A DNA stretch of 64,000 bases. Source: Setomelanomma holmii. Taxonomy: Eukaryota > Ascomycota > Dothideomycetes > Pleosporales > Phaeosphaeriaceae. The stretch is taken from the NCBI GenBank assembly GCA_010015745.1, contig ML978176.1:278925-342924 (forward strand). The letters run 5' to 3'. The notes beneath the pieces were generated by a model that made no database searches, was not told the DNA's origin, and saw only the letters and a program-made list of their open reading frames with translations. This document shows positions 43,741 to 53,657 of this stretch, in pieces. Every line of letters starts with the position of its first letter. The stretch's first letter is position 1. A program made the position numbers and the translations under genes.

Positions 43741-45366
43741 AGTCTTGCAGGCACGAGGCCAAGCGTTGTGTTCGTTCGGCATTGCGGCGTCTTCCGTTGC
43801 TAGGCTAGTGGCTACCCTTCATGCATAGCGGAACAGGTCACCGTTCCCTCTCTGCTTGTCATTCCAGGATCTAATTATATTCACCCTGATATCCTCTGGA
43901 GGATCATACGTCTATACTATCGACTCTCCCTGTACAAATCTACGATATCTCATTCGACATCTTGGGTATACCACTCGACTCGGCGACGGCGTTGCAACGA
44001 AGCAAAAAACATATTAATCGAATAGAACGCATTGGTCTCGTGTCTTCAAGCGCTAACGCATTCACGGCGGTCTGCACATAACGGTGTTTTCGGTCGCATC
44101 CTCGGTTCTCATCAGCGTTCTAAAGACTTCAGAAAATTCTTGGCTACAGAAATTGGTGTTCTGTAGCGTTGCTGTCATGCATTATCGTCATCCGGCTGCC
44201 TTTGTGCGCCACTACAAAGGGTAGATTTCTTTTGTGCGGTCGGTCCTCGGTTTCAGCGGTCGGTATATACCATTTGGGCGCGACTTCGAAGCGGCGGTGT
44301 CAAACGGTCTTGGGCGCATGCGTCGGCTTGTCTATCAATAACTGTACGAAAGACGCTGGATGATTCTACGCAGTCAATTGGCGCAGCGTTTCGTTGGTTT
44401 CTTTTCCACTGTACGAGGATTTATACGACCCCGAGCGTGGTTGGGGCGATTTCTCTTGGATGTTTTGTTTCCATCTTTCCTGTTCTCCTTATACATTACA
44501 CGCCTCTTCTCAGAGGGCAGTGAGTTATCCTAGGATACAGAATCACAACTTATTCACATCACAACTTGCTCATTGCATCTGCCTGGCGATGTGGTGCGCT
44601 TGGTCTCAAATGCACGGAAAGCTTACAATAGACTTGAGCGACACAACCACCTCAGGGGCTGCGTTTGGAGACTGTGAAATGCGGGGTAGACATCCTGCGC
44701 GGTCTTTTGGGAATGGCCAGCGGCTCAAAAGGCCATGCCCAGCGCCACAATGCACTCCTCCACATCAACATGGCAGACTCTGGCCCCAAGAGATTCCCAA
44801 GCGGGTCACGAAATGCAGGTACTACCACCAAGAGGCCTCGGTGCAGGCACAGCTCCAAGGCTGTGCTCAAGCGGGCCACGGGTCTCCTAGTAGGTGGGAG
44901 AGCGAAGCAACAAGGCGGAGCGTGCTGAGGCAGACCACGTGGACGGAACACTTCACCTAGAGCGTGACCCAAGAGTCTACCACAACATTGCGAACCACGA
45001 AAGCTAATTGAGGCTGGCCAGTGCTTTGAAATTTTAGAACTCCAGCTGGCCACTTGACCGCTCGCGGCGGTACCCGGGTGTATTTCGTAGACATTGACGT
45101 CATGGCCAAACACGGACAGCTCAGTTTGCATTCCCTCGGCATTATTGCAGAAGCTGCGCTTGTGCGAAGAGTGACCTCTTTGCTTTTTCATAATTCACAT
45201 TGAGCTTCAAACTCCTACTTGAACTCAATTGCGCGTTTCAATTGACGAATAATTACGACATTCACATCATCGAGCCACCGCACCGAGCTTTCGAAATAAA
45301 GCTAGCAAAACCCCGCAAAACCTCAGTCCTTCTTCAAAATCACAACCACCACCAAATCTAGCCATC
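43741..45366. other. Intergenic, 1.6 kb
   Basis: No frame with recognisable product or plausible exon chain. The last 150 bp before 45367 form the leader of the small mitochondrial-type gene. Confidence 0.55.
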
Positions 45367-45855
45367 ATGTCCTCCATCCGTGCTCTCGCGGCCCGCCGTA
45401 CCCTGTTCTTGTTTACGCAGCGCGCGGCGTTTTCGCAGTCGATAGCGCGCGCATCTGGAAAGGAATCGGCGCTGCGTATGTCCAGACCGTGCTTTCTGCG
45501 CATATAAGCCGCAACTACGTACAGGGTAGTTGCTAACATCAAGACAGATAGCGAGGGCCGCTCCGAGGAGGTCGAGCAGAAGAAACAGGAGAATTTGCAG
45601 AAGCAGAAGGAGGGCAAGGGACATTGGGAAGAGGGGCTGGCGAGTGATAGTGAGAGTGCGGTACGTTCCATATTCACCACACACCTGCGTCGCCGTCGAA
45701 TGTGCAACGCATTGTTTCCTGGAGTCTTGGATGCTGTGTGCTGACGTTGATGGTGTGGACAGATCAAAGCCGATCGCAACGAGAGCAACACGAGTACCAA
45801 CGAGCAGATTAAGAAGCTGCAGAAGGAGGCGGAGAAGGTTGCTGGAAAGTCGTAG
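45367..45855 (+). CDS. Small predicted mitochondrial protein, hydrophilic and helical
   Basis: A 104-residue protein with three exons, 45367-45475, 45548-45660 and 45763-45855, all phases consistent (introns 72 and 102 bp; GTATGT and GTACGT donors). The N-terminal 30 residues, MSSIRALAARRTLFLFTQRAAFSQSIARAS, are rich in Arg, Ala and Ser with no acid, a good mitochondrial presequence. The mature part is highly charged: SEEVEQKKQENLQKQKEGKGHWEEGLASDSESAIKADRN and TNEQIKKLQKEAEKVAGKS. Similar short KGKGxWxxxLASxSE proteins occur in other filamentous fungi, as I recall, without assigned function. A 252-codon open frame on the opposite strand covers the same region but has no support. Confidence 0.78.
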
Positions 45856-46655
45856 AGCCATACACCAAGGGTACCTGTCGAGTAAGCAAGCTTGAGTATA
45901 TTAATCTGGGAAAGGTGTATGGAGCAGGCAAGCATATTGGGCGAGTGAGCTAGAATGCTTGTCGGAATGACATGATCTGCACAACCATGAACTTCAGAAA
46001 ACAACAGAACAACCATCTTGCGCATCCAACTTTATTCCCCATACTTGTCCCAAGCGACTCAGCACAAGTGCTCACCCTCTCGCAGTATAACCACACCAGC
46101 CGAGGACGATTTACTGCGCTAGCTATGATTTGTATACACCTCAGCATAGCATACTTCATGGTTCACAAGCACACAAGCTGCTCGACGACCAAGCCGCAAA
46201 TCCTATCCTGACAAAAGTCCAGATATCGACAAGATGCACGTTGGGAGCCGGTACCTGTCCTTCCTCCTTCGATCATCGGAACTCGAAGCTCCTGCTTGCT
46301 AACTTTTGCAGGTATCAGGGTACCTTCGAGGCTGGGATGTACAGTCCGGACAAGTTCGTACAGTATTCCCGCTGTCCTATCTATGCGCATGGTCTAATGC
46401 TATGAGTGTTTAGTGACGTGTGACGGTCTTTGGGGTAATGTTTTCGATGATTTTGAGGCTGATGGTTTAACAGCAGATGTAGCAACCTGCCTTGTCGACT
46501 AACTTTCTGGGTTGGGAATATGTCTAAGCTGGTATCAGGTCTTGTGCTGAGGAAGCCTGTATTGCACTATATGCTATTATCTTGTAGACTAGCTTCTGCC
46601 TTGGCTGTAGCGCAGAGTAACTGAAGGGAAAGCATAAATGGAAACCACAAACAGG
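45856..46655. other. Intergenic, increasingly AT-rich to the right
   Basis: 3' flank of the small mitochondrial gene, then sequence with rising A+T. No coding frame of note. Confidence 0.5.
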
Positions 46656-47263
46656 TATTCAGTGCACCCATGATGCTCGTATATAAGGATTAAAGCACGA
46701 ATTAAAGTGAAAATAGTAATTTAGAGTAGACTATCCAAGACAGATCTCTTAGGGTATACAATAACAAAGTTGCAACGTTTTTTAATTGTGCTATAGTGTG
46801 AGCGTATTGGAACAAGGTCCCTTTAGTAGTATGACTACCATAGATAACCATGTATAAAGAGGGACAAGGCCGGGTGGCTGCACCGTATTGTATTGACTAT
46901 CGTATTGTGTGTTTGTTAATAATAAAGCTCTCGCCTTCGAGGTAAGTGCACTTGCTTATCAGGCAGTGCCTACCACAATAGGATATCATGTGACTCCAGC
47001 CATGTGGTTACACCTTCCACACACCTGGACTGAACCCACATATTCTCAACAGAGCGGGTACTTCGTAGAGATTTAGGTACTTAGCATAAGGTGATGTAGA
47101 TGAAATCTTACCAAAACTACCTTGTTTTGAAGGGTTAAACTGATAGCTTTAGCGAAAGCTTGAGGAGGGCCTCGCAACTTACGAATAAGGAGGCCTTGCT
47201 TATGCCTGAACATGTGAAAATTGGCTCTAGCTTCGCATACAGACTTCATGGGTGCACTGAATA
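46656..47263. mobile_element. Possible degraded inverted-repeat element (~608 bp)
   Basis: An 18-bp sequence at 46656-46673 (TATTCAGTGCACCCATGA) is repeated exactly in inverted orientation at 47246-47263. Similarity decays gradually on both sides. The interior is AT-rich, has no long frame, and contains an AATAAAGC-like signal near 46.92 kb. This fits a small non-autonomous DNA transposon (MITE-like) or a relic of a larger element. No clear target-site duplication was found next to the arms, so the true ends may lie further out. An LTR relic is a weaker alternative. Confidence 0.4.
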
Positions 47264-47725
47264 GCCATTTGGGGGTTCTGTTTATGTTTTCCCTAACTGA
47301 ATCCTAGAAGCGTCTATGAGCACGTACGTCTCCTATTCTTGACTTCCGTGGGTTATTTTGACGGCGACCTAGAGTGGCATATTCGCTGTCTGTATTTGGA
47401 CAGTCGGTTGACGCTGCAATAGGACAGGAAGCGCAACCCGCTTAGTGATTTGCGTTAGATGCCTTGAGGAACAGAGTAGAGAGCCCGGAGAATTTGAAGC
47501 TCTGTTTTGACAAACTTCTACTTGGTGAGGAGGCTTTCTTAATACTGTACATTTCAAAAGATTCTTAGGATTATGCAGACGCCATGCATGAAGCGTAGGA
47601 TGGCCGACAGCACTGCCTCACTCTGGTTGTACCTCGTCACCGAAGACATATTCGTTTCATACGGTGTTGGTGTGCACAGCTTCGACGCCAGACTCATTCC
47701 CTGCTGATATGAATTCGCGTAGCAA
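47264..47725. other. AT-rich spacer before the HET pseudogene
   Basis: No coding frame or RNA recognised. It may belong to the upstream region of the HET-domain gene remnant. Confidence 0.5.
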
Positions 47726-48760
47726 ATGGCCCTCGCCAGCACCTCCTACACACATGGCACTCTCAATCCTAATGAGCGGCAGATTCGACTTGTGACGATC
47801 GAAAATTGCGTCGCTTCCAAGGATTGCAGCGATACATTATACTGCAGTCTTCGAGCTTTTAATTTCGAGAACGTCCCCAATACATGGCACTTTCCCACGC
47901 CTGGGGACCTGCTACTTCGTCCATTAACATCACAATTAACGGCAAGCTCTTCTCATCTCGCCAAAACTTGTTCGATTTCCTCCAACAGATGTCTCGGACC
48001 GACGCTGCGAGCGAGTTCAGCTTTTGGATAGATCAATTCTGTATCGATCAGCAGAACATGAAGGAGCGGTGTAGTCATGTGTTATTCATGGACAAGATTT
48101 ACAAACGGGCTTCTTACACAATTGCCTGGCTGGGATCCGAAGATGGGCCAGTGGTGGATGGCGATCTGGGTGACTTCTATTGGTGGATTATCGAGAAGCC
48201 TTACTGGTCTCGACTTTGGATTGTCCAAGAGACATGCCTGAGTCCAGAGGTGCTGCTCATGCACGGCAGCCATTCCATGTCTTGGGCTGATTTCGAGAAC
48301 GGATAGGACTTGTACAGTCACGAGAGTGAAACTGCTAGGAAGACGACCTGGGGAAGACGTCTAATTCACCTACGGGACCTGCGGCGGAATTGCCAGAACG
48401 GGATCGCGATGACTTGGACACTCGTCGACATGGTCTCGCTATTTCAACGGAGGCACTAGTGCACGCACCCGCACGATAATGTCTATGTAATTCTATCGCT
48501 ACTGCATTTTAGCCAACGCATCCCAGCTGACTATATCATTTCGATGGGAAGTCTCTGCAGGAAGCTTGTTGAGAACGCTTTGGGACTACCGAGCTGAACT
48601 AGCAGGCTCAACCCACTACTTCATCGCTGAAATTATAGAAGGAATGCCTGCGGAAGAGCTGGAGCAACTTCCAAATGAGGTGAAGGAAGCCTGCGGACGA
48701 ATGCTTCGTACATTGAACGATCCAAAGCACATATGTGGATCGGGCGTTTTATTCAGCTAA
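47726..48760 (+). pseudogene. HET-domain (heterokaryon incompatibility) protein, degraded
   Basis: The HET domain is readable in pieces. From the ATG at 47726: ERQIRLVTIENCVASKDCSDTLYCSLRAFNFENVP. About one C is missing near 47877 (CCCCAATAC), so the continuation ALSHAWGP...INGKLFSSRQNLFDFLQQ...FWIDQFCIDQQNMKERCSHVLFMDKIYKRASYTIAWLGSE is in another frame. That frame covers the diagnostic ALSYAWG / WIDAICIDQ / ER-xQ-x-M-xx-IY-A motifs, then KPYWSRLWIVQET. It stops at TAG 48304-48306, resumes, and meets a second TAG (48457-48459) inside CTHPHDNVYVILSLL. A further frame change precedes LRTLWDYRAELAGSTHYFIAE (48566 on). The HET domain normally triggers cell death on fusion of incompatible hyphae. 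With a frameshift and two in-frame stops this copy is very unlikely to be functional. Confidence 0.82.
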
Positions 48761-49368
48761 TTCAGGATGCTGCTGGAAGCTTGATGATTCGCGTAGAAGG
48801 AGTTGAAGCCAAGCAGAGATTGTTAAAGCATGGGTTGTTCTCCGAGTGAAAGTAGATCAGCAAAGTAGGATTCAAAAGGCCACAAGTGATCGGACTCACT
48901 CCTTCCCGTCGTGCATCGACGAAATGAGTTTCGCGAACAGGCCAACCCCGTGAAGCCGAGATGGTTGAATTAGTGATTACATTGCATTAAATGAGTAGAG
49001 TGGCGCCATATTTTGTGGCCTCTATGAAAGACTATGCCAGAGACACTGCAACGTGCTCGGCGAAACGAAAAAAAGGGGGTATCTAGCGACTCCAAGCCTC
49101 TCTTTGCACAAAAGCAGAATGATATAGGATATGTTAGGAAATAGTAATGCGAGATACGGGCAATAGATGTGACGCCCGCTGGGGTGTATGCGACGATGCA
49201 ACCATGCCTTTCGCAATGCGGGAAATCCGAGCAGCTGGAGACACGGTCCCAGCATCAATTAGTGTGGGGAAGGACGAAGGCGATGTTGACTTGTCGTTCA
49301 GCGGGGCGGGGCGGCAGGGGGGAATTGGCGAAAAGGCCGGAACTCTCCTATGATGTGGAAGTGCGTGA
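48761..49368. other. Intergenic, downstream of HET pseudogene and UBTD-like gene
   Basis: No coding frame with support. It may contain further decayed C-terminal HET-gene sequence near 48.76-48.9 kb that I could not align by eye. Confidence 0.45.
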
Positions 49369-50397
49369 TTAGTCGAGGATCAGCGCGTTCACGATATAGT
49401 CGTTTGCAAAATCCCAGAAAGAATGAGACCCGAGCGTCTCGTGGTCGTGGTAGACACGTCCTCCGTAAACGAGGCGTATTCTGCAGGGTGCTTCAAGCTG
49501 GCAAGGTGTTAGCAACCCGTCCGTACAGTCTCTCTCATGATGAGTATATCTGTTGCGCAAAGAATGCACGGCGATATGTTATGACACTTACCTTTGCCTG
49601 CTTCTTGACCTTTTCCACAATCGACGCAATATGCTCCTTCCTCCGGACCTTAAGCACGACATCGTGTCCCGTCCGACTGACCCTGACACGAACAAGCGCC
49701 GGCTCATCGTCTCCTTCATCAGCCGAGTCCTGCGCACCATCGGTAGCACCAGCAGCGGCTTCCTCGTCCGACTCCGTCTCAGATACCAGTCCGTCCGGGT
49801 CAACAATCAGCCAGTCAGGTAGCTTGTACAAGACACCCGTCGAGTCGTACACGCCTTTCCACAAACATCCCGTTGGACACGTGCACTCCATCGTCTCGAG
49901 CCACTGCTGGGCATCCTCAAGTTTGCCAGCCTGCAGACTCTGCGCCGCGAGACGTATTGCGCCCCAGACTTCTTGCGACCCCGTAACTTGCGTGTCCCAC
50001 CAGTCGTTGCGCTCCTTTTCGAGTCGGGATCGCGTCCATATCAGATTCGTCGAGTCGGTCAGCGGCTTCACGCGACCTCTGCTGGTGGCGGTGGCGGTGG
50101 CGGAGGCGAGTGTGTTGGGCAGCTTCGCGCGCTGGAACATTGGTATGGCTTTGAGAGGCGTGTTCGGACGGTCGACGGCATCGTGACGGCTTGAGGAGGG
50201 GTGCACGGCGCCTTGCGAGGCATGCGATCCGCGTGGGGAGTGTAGACTACCTGGTCGCGTGGAGGGTGCTGTGATGTTGCGCGACGAGGAATGCGCCCGA
50301 ATGGCTTCGGCTTGGCCGTCGCTCTCTTCACGGGAGGCGCAACATCCCTAAGAGTGTTAGATTTGTCTTAGACATAGTCGTGCCTCAAACCTACCAT
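49369..50397 (-). CDS. Ubiquitin-domain protein of the UBTD1/2 (DC-UbP) type
   Basis: A 295-residue protein with exons complement(49369..49497, 49592..50347, 50395..50397). The first coding exon is just the ATG. After the 47-bp intron the sequence continues GCCASREESDG, giving an N-terminal MGCC that suits N-myristoylation and palmitoylation, as in human UBTD1/2. The UBTD N-terminal domain follows (about residues 100-190): LIWTRSRLEKERNDWWDTQVTGSQEVWGAIRLAAQSLQAGKLEDAQQWLETMECTCPTGCLWKGVYDSTGVLYKLPDWLIVDP. An acidic linker (SETESDEEAAAGATDGAQDSADEGDDEP) leads to a C-terminal ubiquitin-like fold (LVRVRVSRTGHDVVLKVRRKEHIASIVEKVKKQAK; LVYGGRVYHDHETL). In animals UBTD proteins bind ubiquitin-pathway enzymes. 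The fungal role is unknown to me. The MGCC start is the main reason for choosing the split start codon. Confidence 0.88.
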
Positions 50398-51488
50398 GAT
50401 GAAACGCAGTGCCCTCAAACGTCGCCCAGCAAAACCAACAAAAGCGAATACCAACGCAGATGCGCTCTAGTAATAGCAAAGGAGACTTGAAGTGAGAGAT
50501 TGGTAGTCGTATGGGCGCCCGTGGTACCCAGCGTGCAGTTCGAGGTCAAGTAAATCGCGCTGCGGGGCGCGGTCGCGGTACCAGTGCTTGGAGGATCCGT
50601 CGTTCAGAGTATCGCAGAGGCGCTTCACTACATTTGTACCCATGGCCGCAATCGCGCATCGTGCTGCTCCCGTGATTCGGTTGCGTGTGGTCCATCGAAG
50701 CTTGCCACATATGCAAGCAGTGGCTAGAAGGGCCGGCGTGGGCGTTGTTTGTGAGCTCGGCGAGCGCCAACCCTTGCCCTTGATATTAATAACGTATGCG
50801 TCATGTCATTCGAGGACCCACTCGATCACCACACAGTCAACGACATCACGATTTGAGATGAACATGCTTTTGCTGCAACCTTTTCCAGGTGCCCTAGACA
50901 GCCATAATTTCATATACGCTGTAGATCTGGACTGTATCTTACTTTGGTCGGAAGTAGGCACATCACGATCATGACTTGCAAAGAGGATGGATCAATAAGA
51001 CTCTATTAGAGATTATTACGTCGTGGGTGCCCTATTGGCCGCTTGTGTACTCCTAATAAGGCTGTACGCAGAGGGTATCAGGGGGGTATTTCGCGATAAA
51101 ACAGTCAACAAAAGCGACAGACAAGGTGTCCAAGACTCGACAGTGGTATCAAAAGGAGAGAAACAAGTGCAAAGTGCTATCAATCTAGAGAAAAGGCGTA
51201 AGCACCTAACCGGCAAGCTCGACGTACCAATGCCGCACAGATCCTGATCCACGGGAAAGAGCGACGAGGAGTTGGTCGAAAAGAAAAATGAGTCGAGTAT
51301 GAGAGGGGTATATGTGGAAAGCTCGATCCAAAGCATGAGCCTGAATCCATGTAAATGGTCCAAAGCAAGTTTTTGGGGTATCAGTTGTATGGCCGTCCGG
51401 TCAGATGAGGGAGCCGCGATGTCTTTGCTTTTCCGTCATTCCATCATGGCTGTCATTGAGTGAGGTGGTGTCTTCCCACCAGACCTTT
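50398..51488. other. Intergenic between UBTD-like and MEU6-type genes
   Basis: Promoter and leader of the UBTD-like gene on the left and 3' flank of the MEU6-type gene on the right. No gene found. Confidence 0.55.
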
Positions 51489-53657
51489 TTATGCAGTTGT
51501 AGAGACAGTTGGGTTGCTTTTCGGAGCCTCGCCAACGGTGACTGCTTCAGGGACAACATCACCAATGCTGTTGCTGTTCTCTGTCGGGGCAGAAACGGCA
51601 GGGGTCTCCTCCTTGTCCTCAACGACGGGCACAGCGACCTTGTTCTCCTTGGGCTCGGTGGTCTCGGGAACGGTGGTAGGAGTGGCAGTCTCCTTCTTGG
51701 GCGTGCTCTCCTTGCCCTTAGTGGCCTTGCTGAGGGAGCGAGTGAGAGATCCGAAGATGGAGCCACGCTTCTCCTTCTTGGCTGGGGTGGTCTCCTCCTT
51801 CTTGTCCGCAACGACAGGCTCAGCCTTGGCCTCGGTCGCCGGGGCTGCGACAACGGACTCCTCGACCTTGGGGGCAACCGGGGTGGTGGTGTCCTCAATT
51901 TGAGGTGCGACCTCATCAACCTTGCTTGGCTCCGACACTGGGGTCTTGTCGGTGGCCGCTGGGGACTTCGCGCGGTCCTTGGAGCCGAAGAACTTTCCGA
52001 ACTGGAAGTGGGCCTTCTCCTTTGTAGGAGTGGAGGTAGGCTTGCTCTCCACAGGCTTAGCCTCATCAGCCTTCACGGCGGTTGTGGGCTCCGTGATGGG
52101 CTCGGTGGAGGCTGGAGCAGCAACAACAGCCTCCTCCAGGGGCTTCGAGGCGGCCGGAGTAGGCTCGGCGTCCTTTCCTGGCACAGCCGGGACAACATCG
52201 TGCTCCTTCTTCTCGTGGGTAGGGCTCTTGACCTTCTCGAAGAAGGTGCCGAATATGCTTCCGCGCTTGGTTGGCTTGGGCTTCTCCTCAGTCTTCGTTG
52301 CCGACTCCACGGGCTTCGACTCCTCAGCAGCGACAGGTGTGACTGGGGCTGGGGTAGCCTCGGTCTTCAACTCTTCGCCAACCTTGGGGATGTCCTCGGT
52401 GATGACGGGAGCAGTTGTGGAAATCTCAGTGACGGGGACGATGGGAGCCTCATCCTTCTTGACCTCGGGCTCGGTCTTCGACGCCGCAGACTCAGCCTTG
52501 TGCTCTTCCTTCTTCTGCTCGACCTTCTCCTCAACCTTGTCCTTCTTTCCAAGGAGACCTCCGAAGATGGACGCACGCTTGCGCGATGCAGAGCGGGACT
52601 TGGACTTTGCCTTCTTGGCCTTCTTCTCCTCGTCGGATGAGCTGCTGGAATACGAACCAGTGCGAGCAGGGACGGTAGCGGTGGAGGCCTCAGCAGCTGG
52701 GACCTCGGTCTCCGCTGCCTTGGGCGTAGCGTCGGTGCTCTTTTTTGGGGTGGAGCTGGAGGCGGTAGCAGCCGCTAGCGTAGCGGGCTTGCCTAAGTGA
52801 TGTCAGCGAAATGCAGGGCTAGCGGAATCTATGCACGCGTCGCGTCGTGCACAGAAAAAGAGTTGTAGCACGTACCAATCTTCTCCTTCTCAGTCTTGTA
52901 GCCCTCGCTCGACTCGATGCCCTCCTTAGCCTCCTTGGCTTCGGCGATAGCCTTCTCAACAGCGACAAACCAACCATCACGCTCAGGCGCAGTCTGGGCC
53001 TCGAAGGCATGCTTATGACCGGAGATTTTGCACGCAAATGCAAGGGTGCCGTCCTTGTGGAGACCCTCAGCGTAGGCCTGCCAAATGTCAGTCATGTCAT
53101 TTCGCATCAGGGTCTACCATCACCACGCACTAAGTTCAGGACTCCAGCGGGATGCTCCTTCTGGTCGGCGTGCTTGACAAAGTACAAGAGTCCCTTTCCA
53201 GTCTGGCTGGACCATGCCGCAACACCGTGGGCAACCTCGGGCTTCTCGCCGCGAAGGTACTCGCGGAGGTTCGAGGATGGGACGGCCTCCTCGCCGAACC
53301 AGAAGTACTTCTTGGAGTAGCGGAAAGCGCTGGGTAGTCATTAGTGCCTGAGAAACAGATTCTTGCTGATGCGTCCACTGCTTACTTCTTCAGGCCAGGC
53401 GCCTTGTAGCCGAGAGCGCCGCTGTAGATGGGCTCTGCAGCCTTGACCTCTGGCCTGACCTCGTCCTTCTTCTCCTCGACGGGAGCCTCGACAGGGGCTG
53501 CGACTTCGCTGACTGGCTTGGTCTCCTCAGTCGCGGGCGCGCCTTCAGTCGGCGTCACAAACTTGTCAATCTTGACAGGCTCTACTGGAGCTGGCGCGGG
53601 TTCAACGGTGCCCGCGGCGGGGACATCCGCTGCTTTCTGAGCTTCGACGGCAGACAT
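51489..53657 (-). CDS. PH-domain protein related to MEU6, with repeated basic SIFG motifs
   Basis: A 658-residue protein with exons complement(51489..52792, 52876..53077, 53131..53329, 53386..53657); donors GTAAGC, GTGCGT and GTACGT. The N-terminal 85 residues are Ala/Pro/Glu/Val-rich. The PH-like domain (about residues 90-220) includes KYFWFGEEAVPSSNLREYLRG, HGVAAWSSQTGKGLLYFVKHADQKEHPAGVLNL and DGTLAFACKISGHKHAFEAQTAPERDGWFVAVEKAIAEAKEAKEGI. It matches the fungal MEU6-type PH family, as I recall it. The long tail (about 225-658) is Lys/Glu/Pro/Thr/Ala-rich and probably disordered. It carries four spaced basic-aromatic motifs: KRASIFGGLLGKKDK (~296), KRGSIFGTFFEKVKSP (~400), FQFGKFFGSKDRAKSP (~487) and KRGSIFGSLTRSLSK (~566). 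These could be membrane- or protein-binding repeats. A 411-codon open frame on the other strand covers the tail but is a composition artefact. Confidence 0.86.

Noticed and set aside
45267..46025. 252-codon minus-strand open frame over the small mitochondrial gene
   Set aside because: The plus-strand three-exon gene has consistent splice sites and a presequence. The antisense product shows no motif.
46880..47000. LTR end and primer-binding site of a Copia-like retroelement
   Set aside because: The AATAAAGC signal and a weak GGATATCATG match are suggestive, but no second LTR, no 5' TG start and no coding remnant could be found.
51405..52640. 411-codon open frame on the plus strand opposite the MEU6-type gene
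   Set aside because: It is antisense to a Lys/Glu/Pro-rich coding exon with strong spliced support. Its product is Leu/Gly/Arg-rich composition with no motif.
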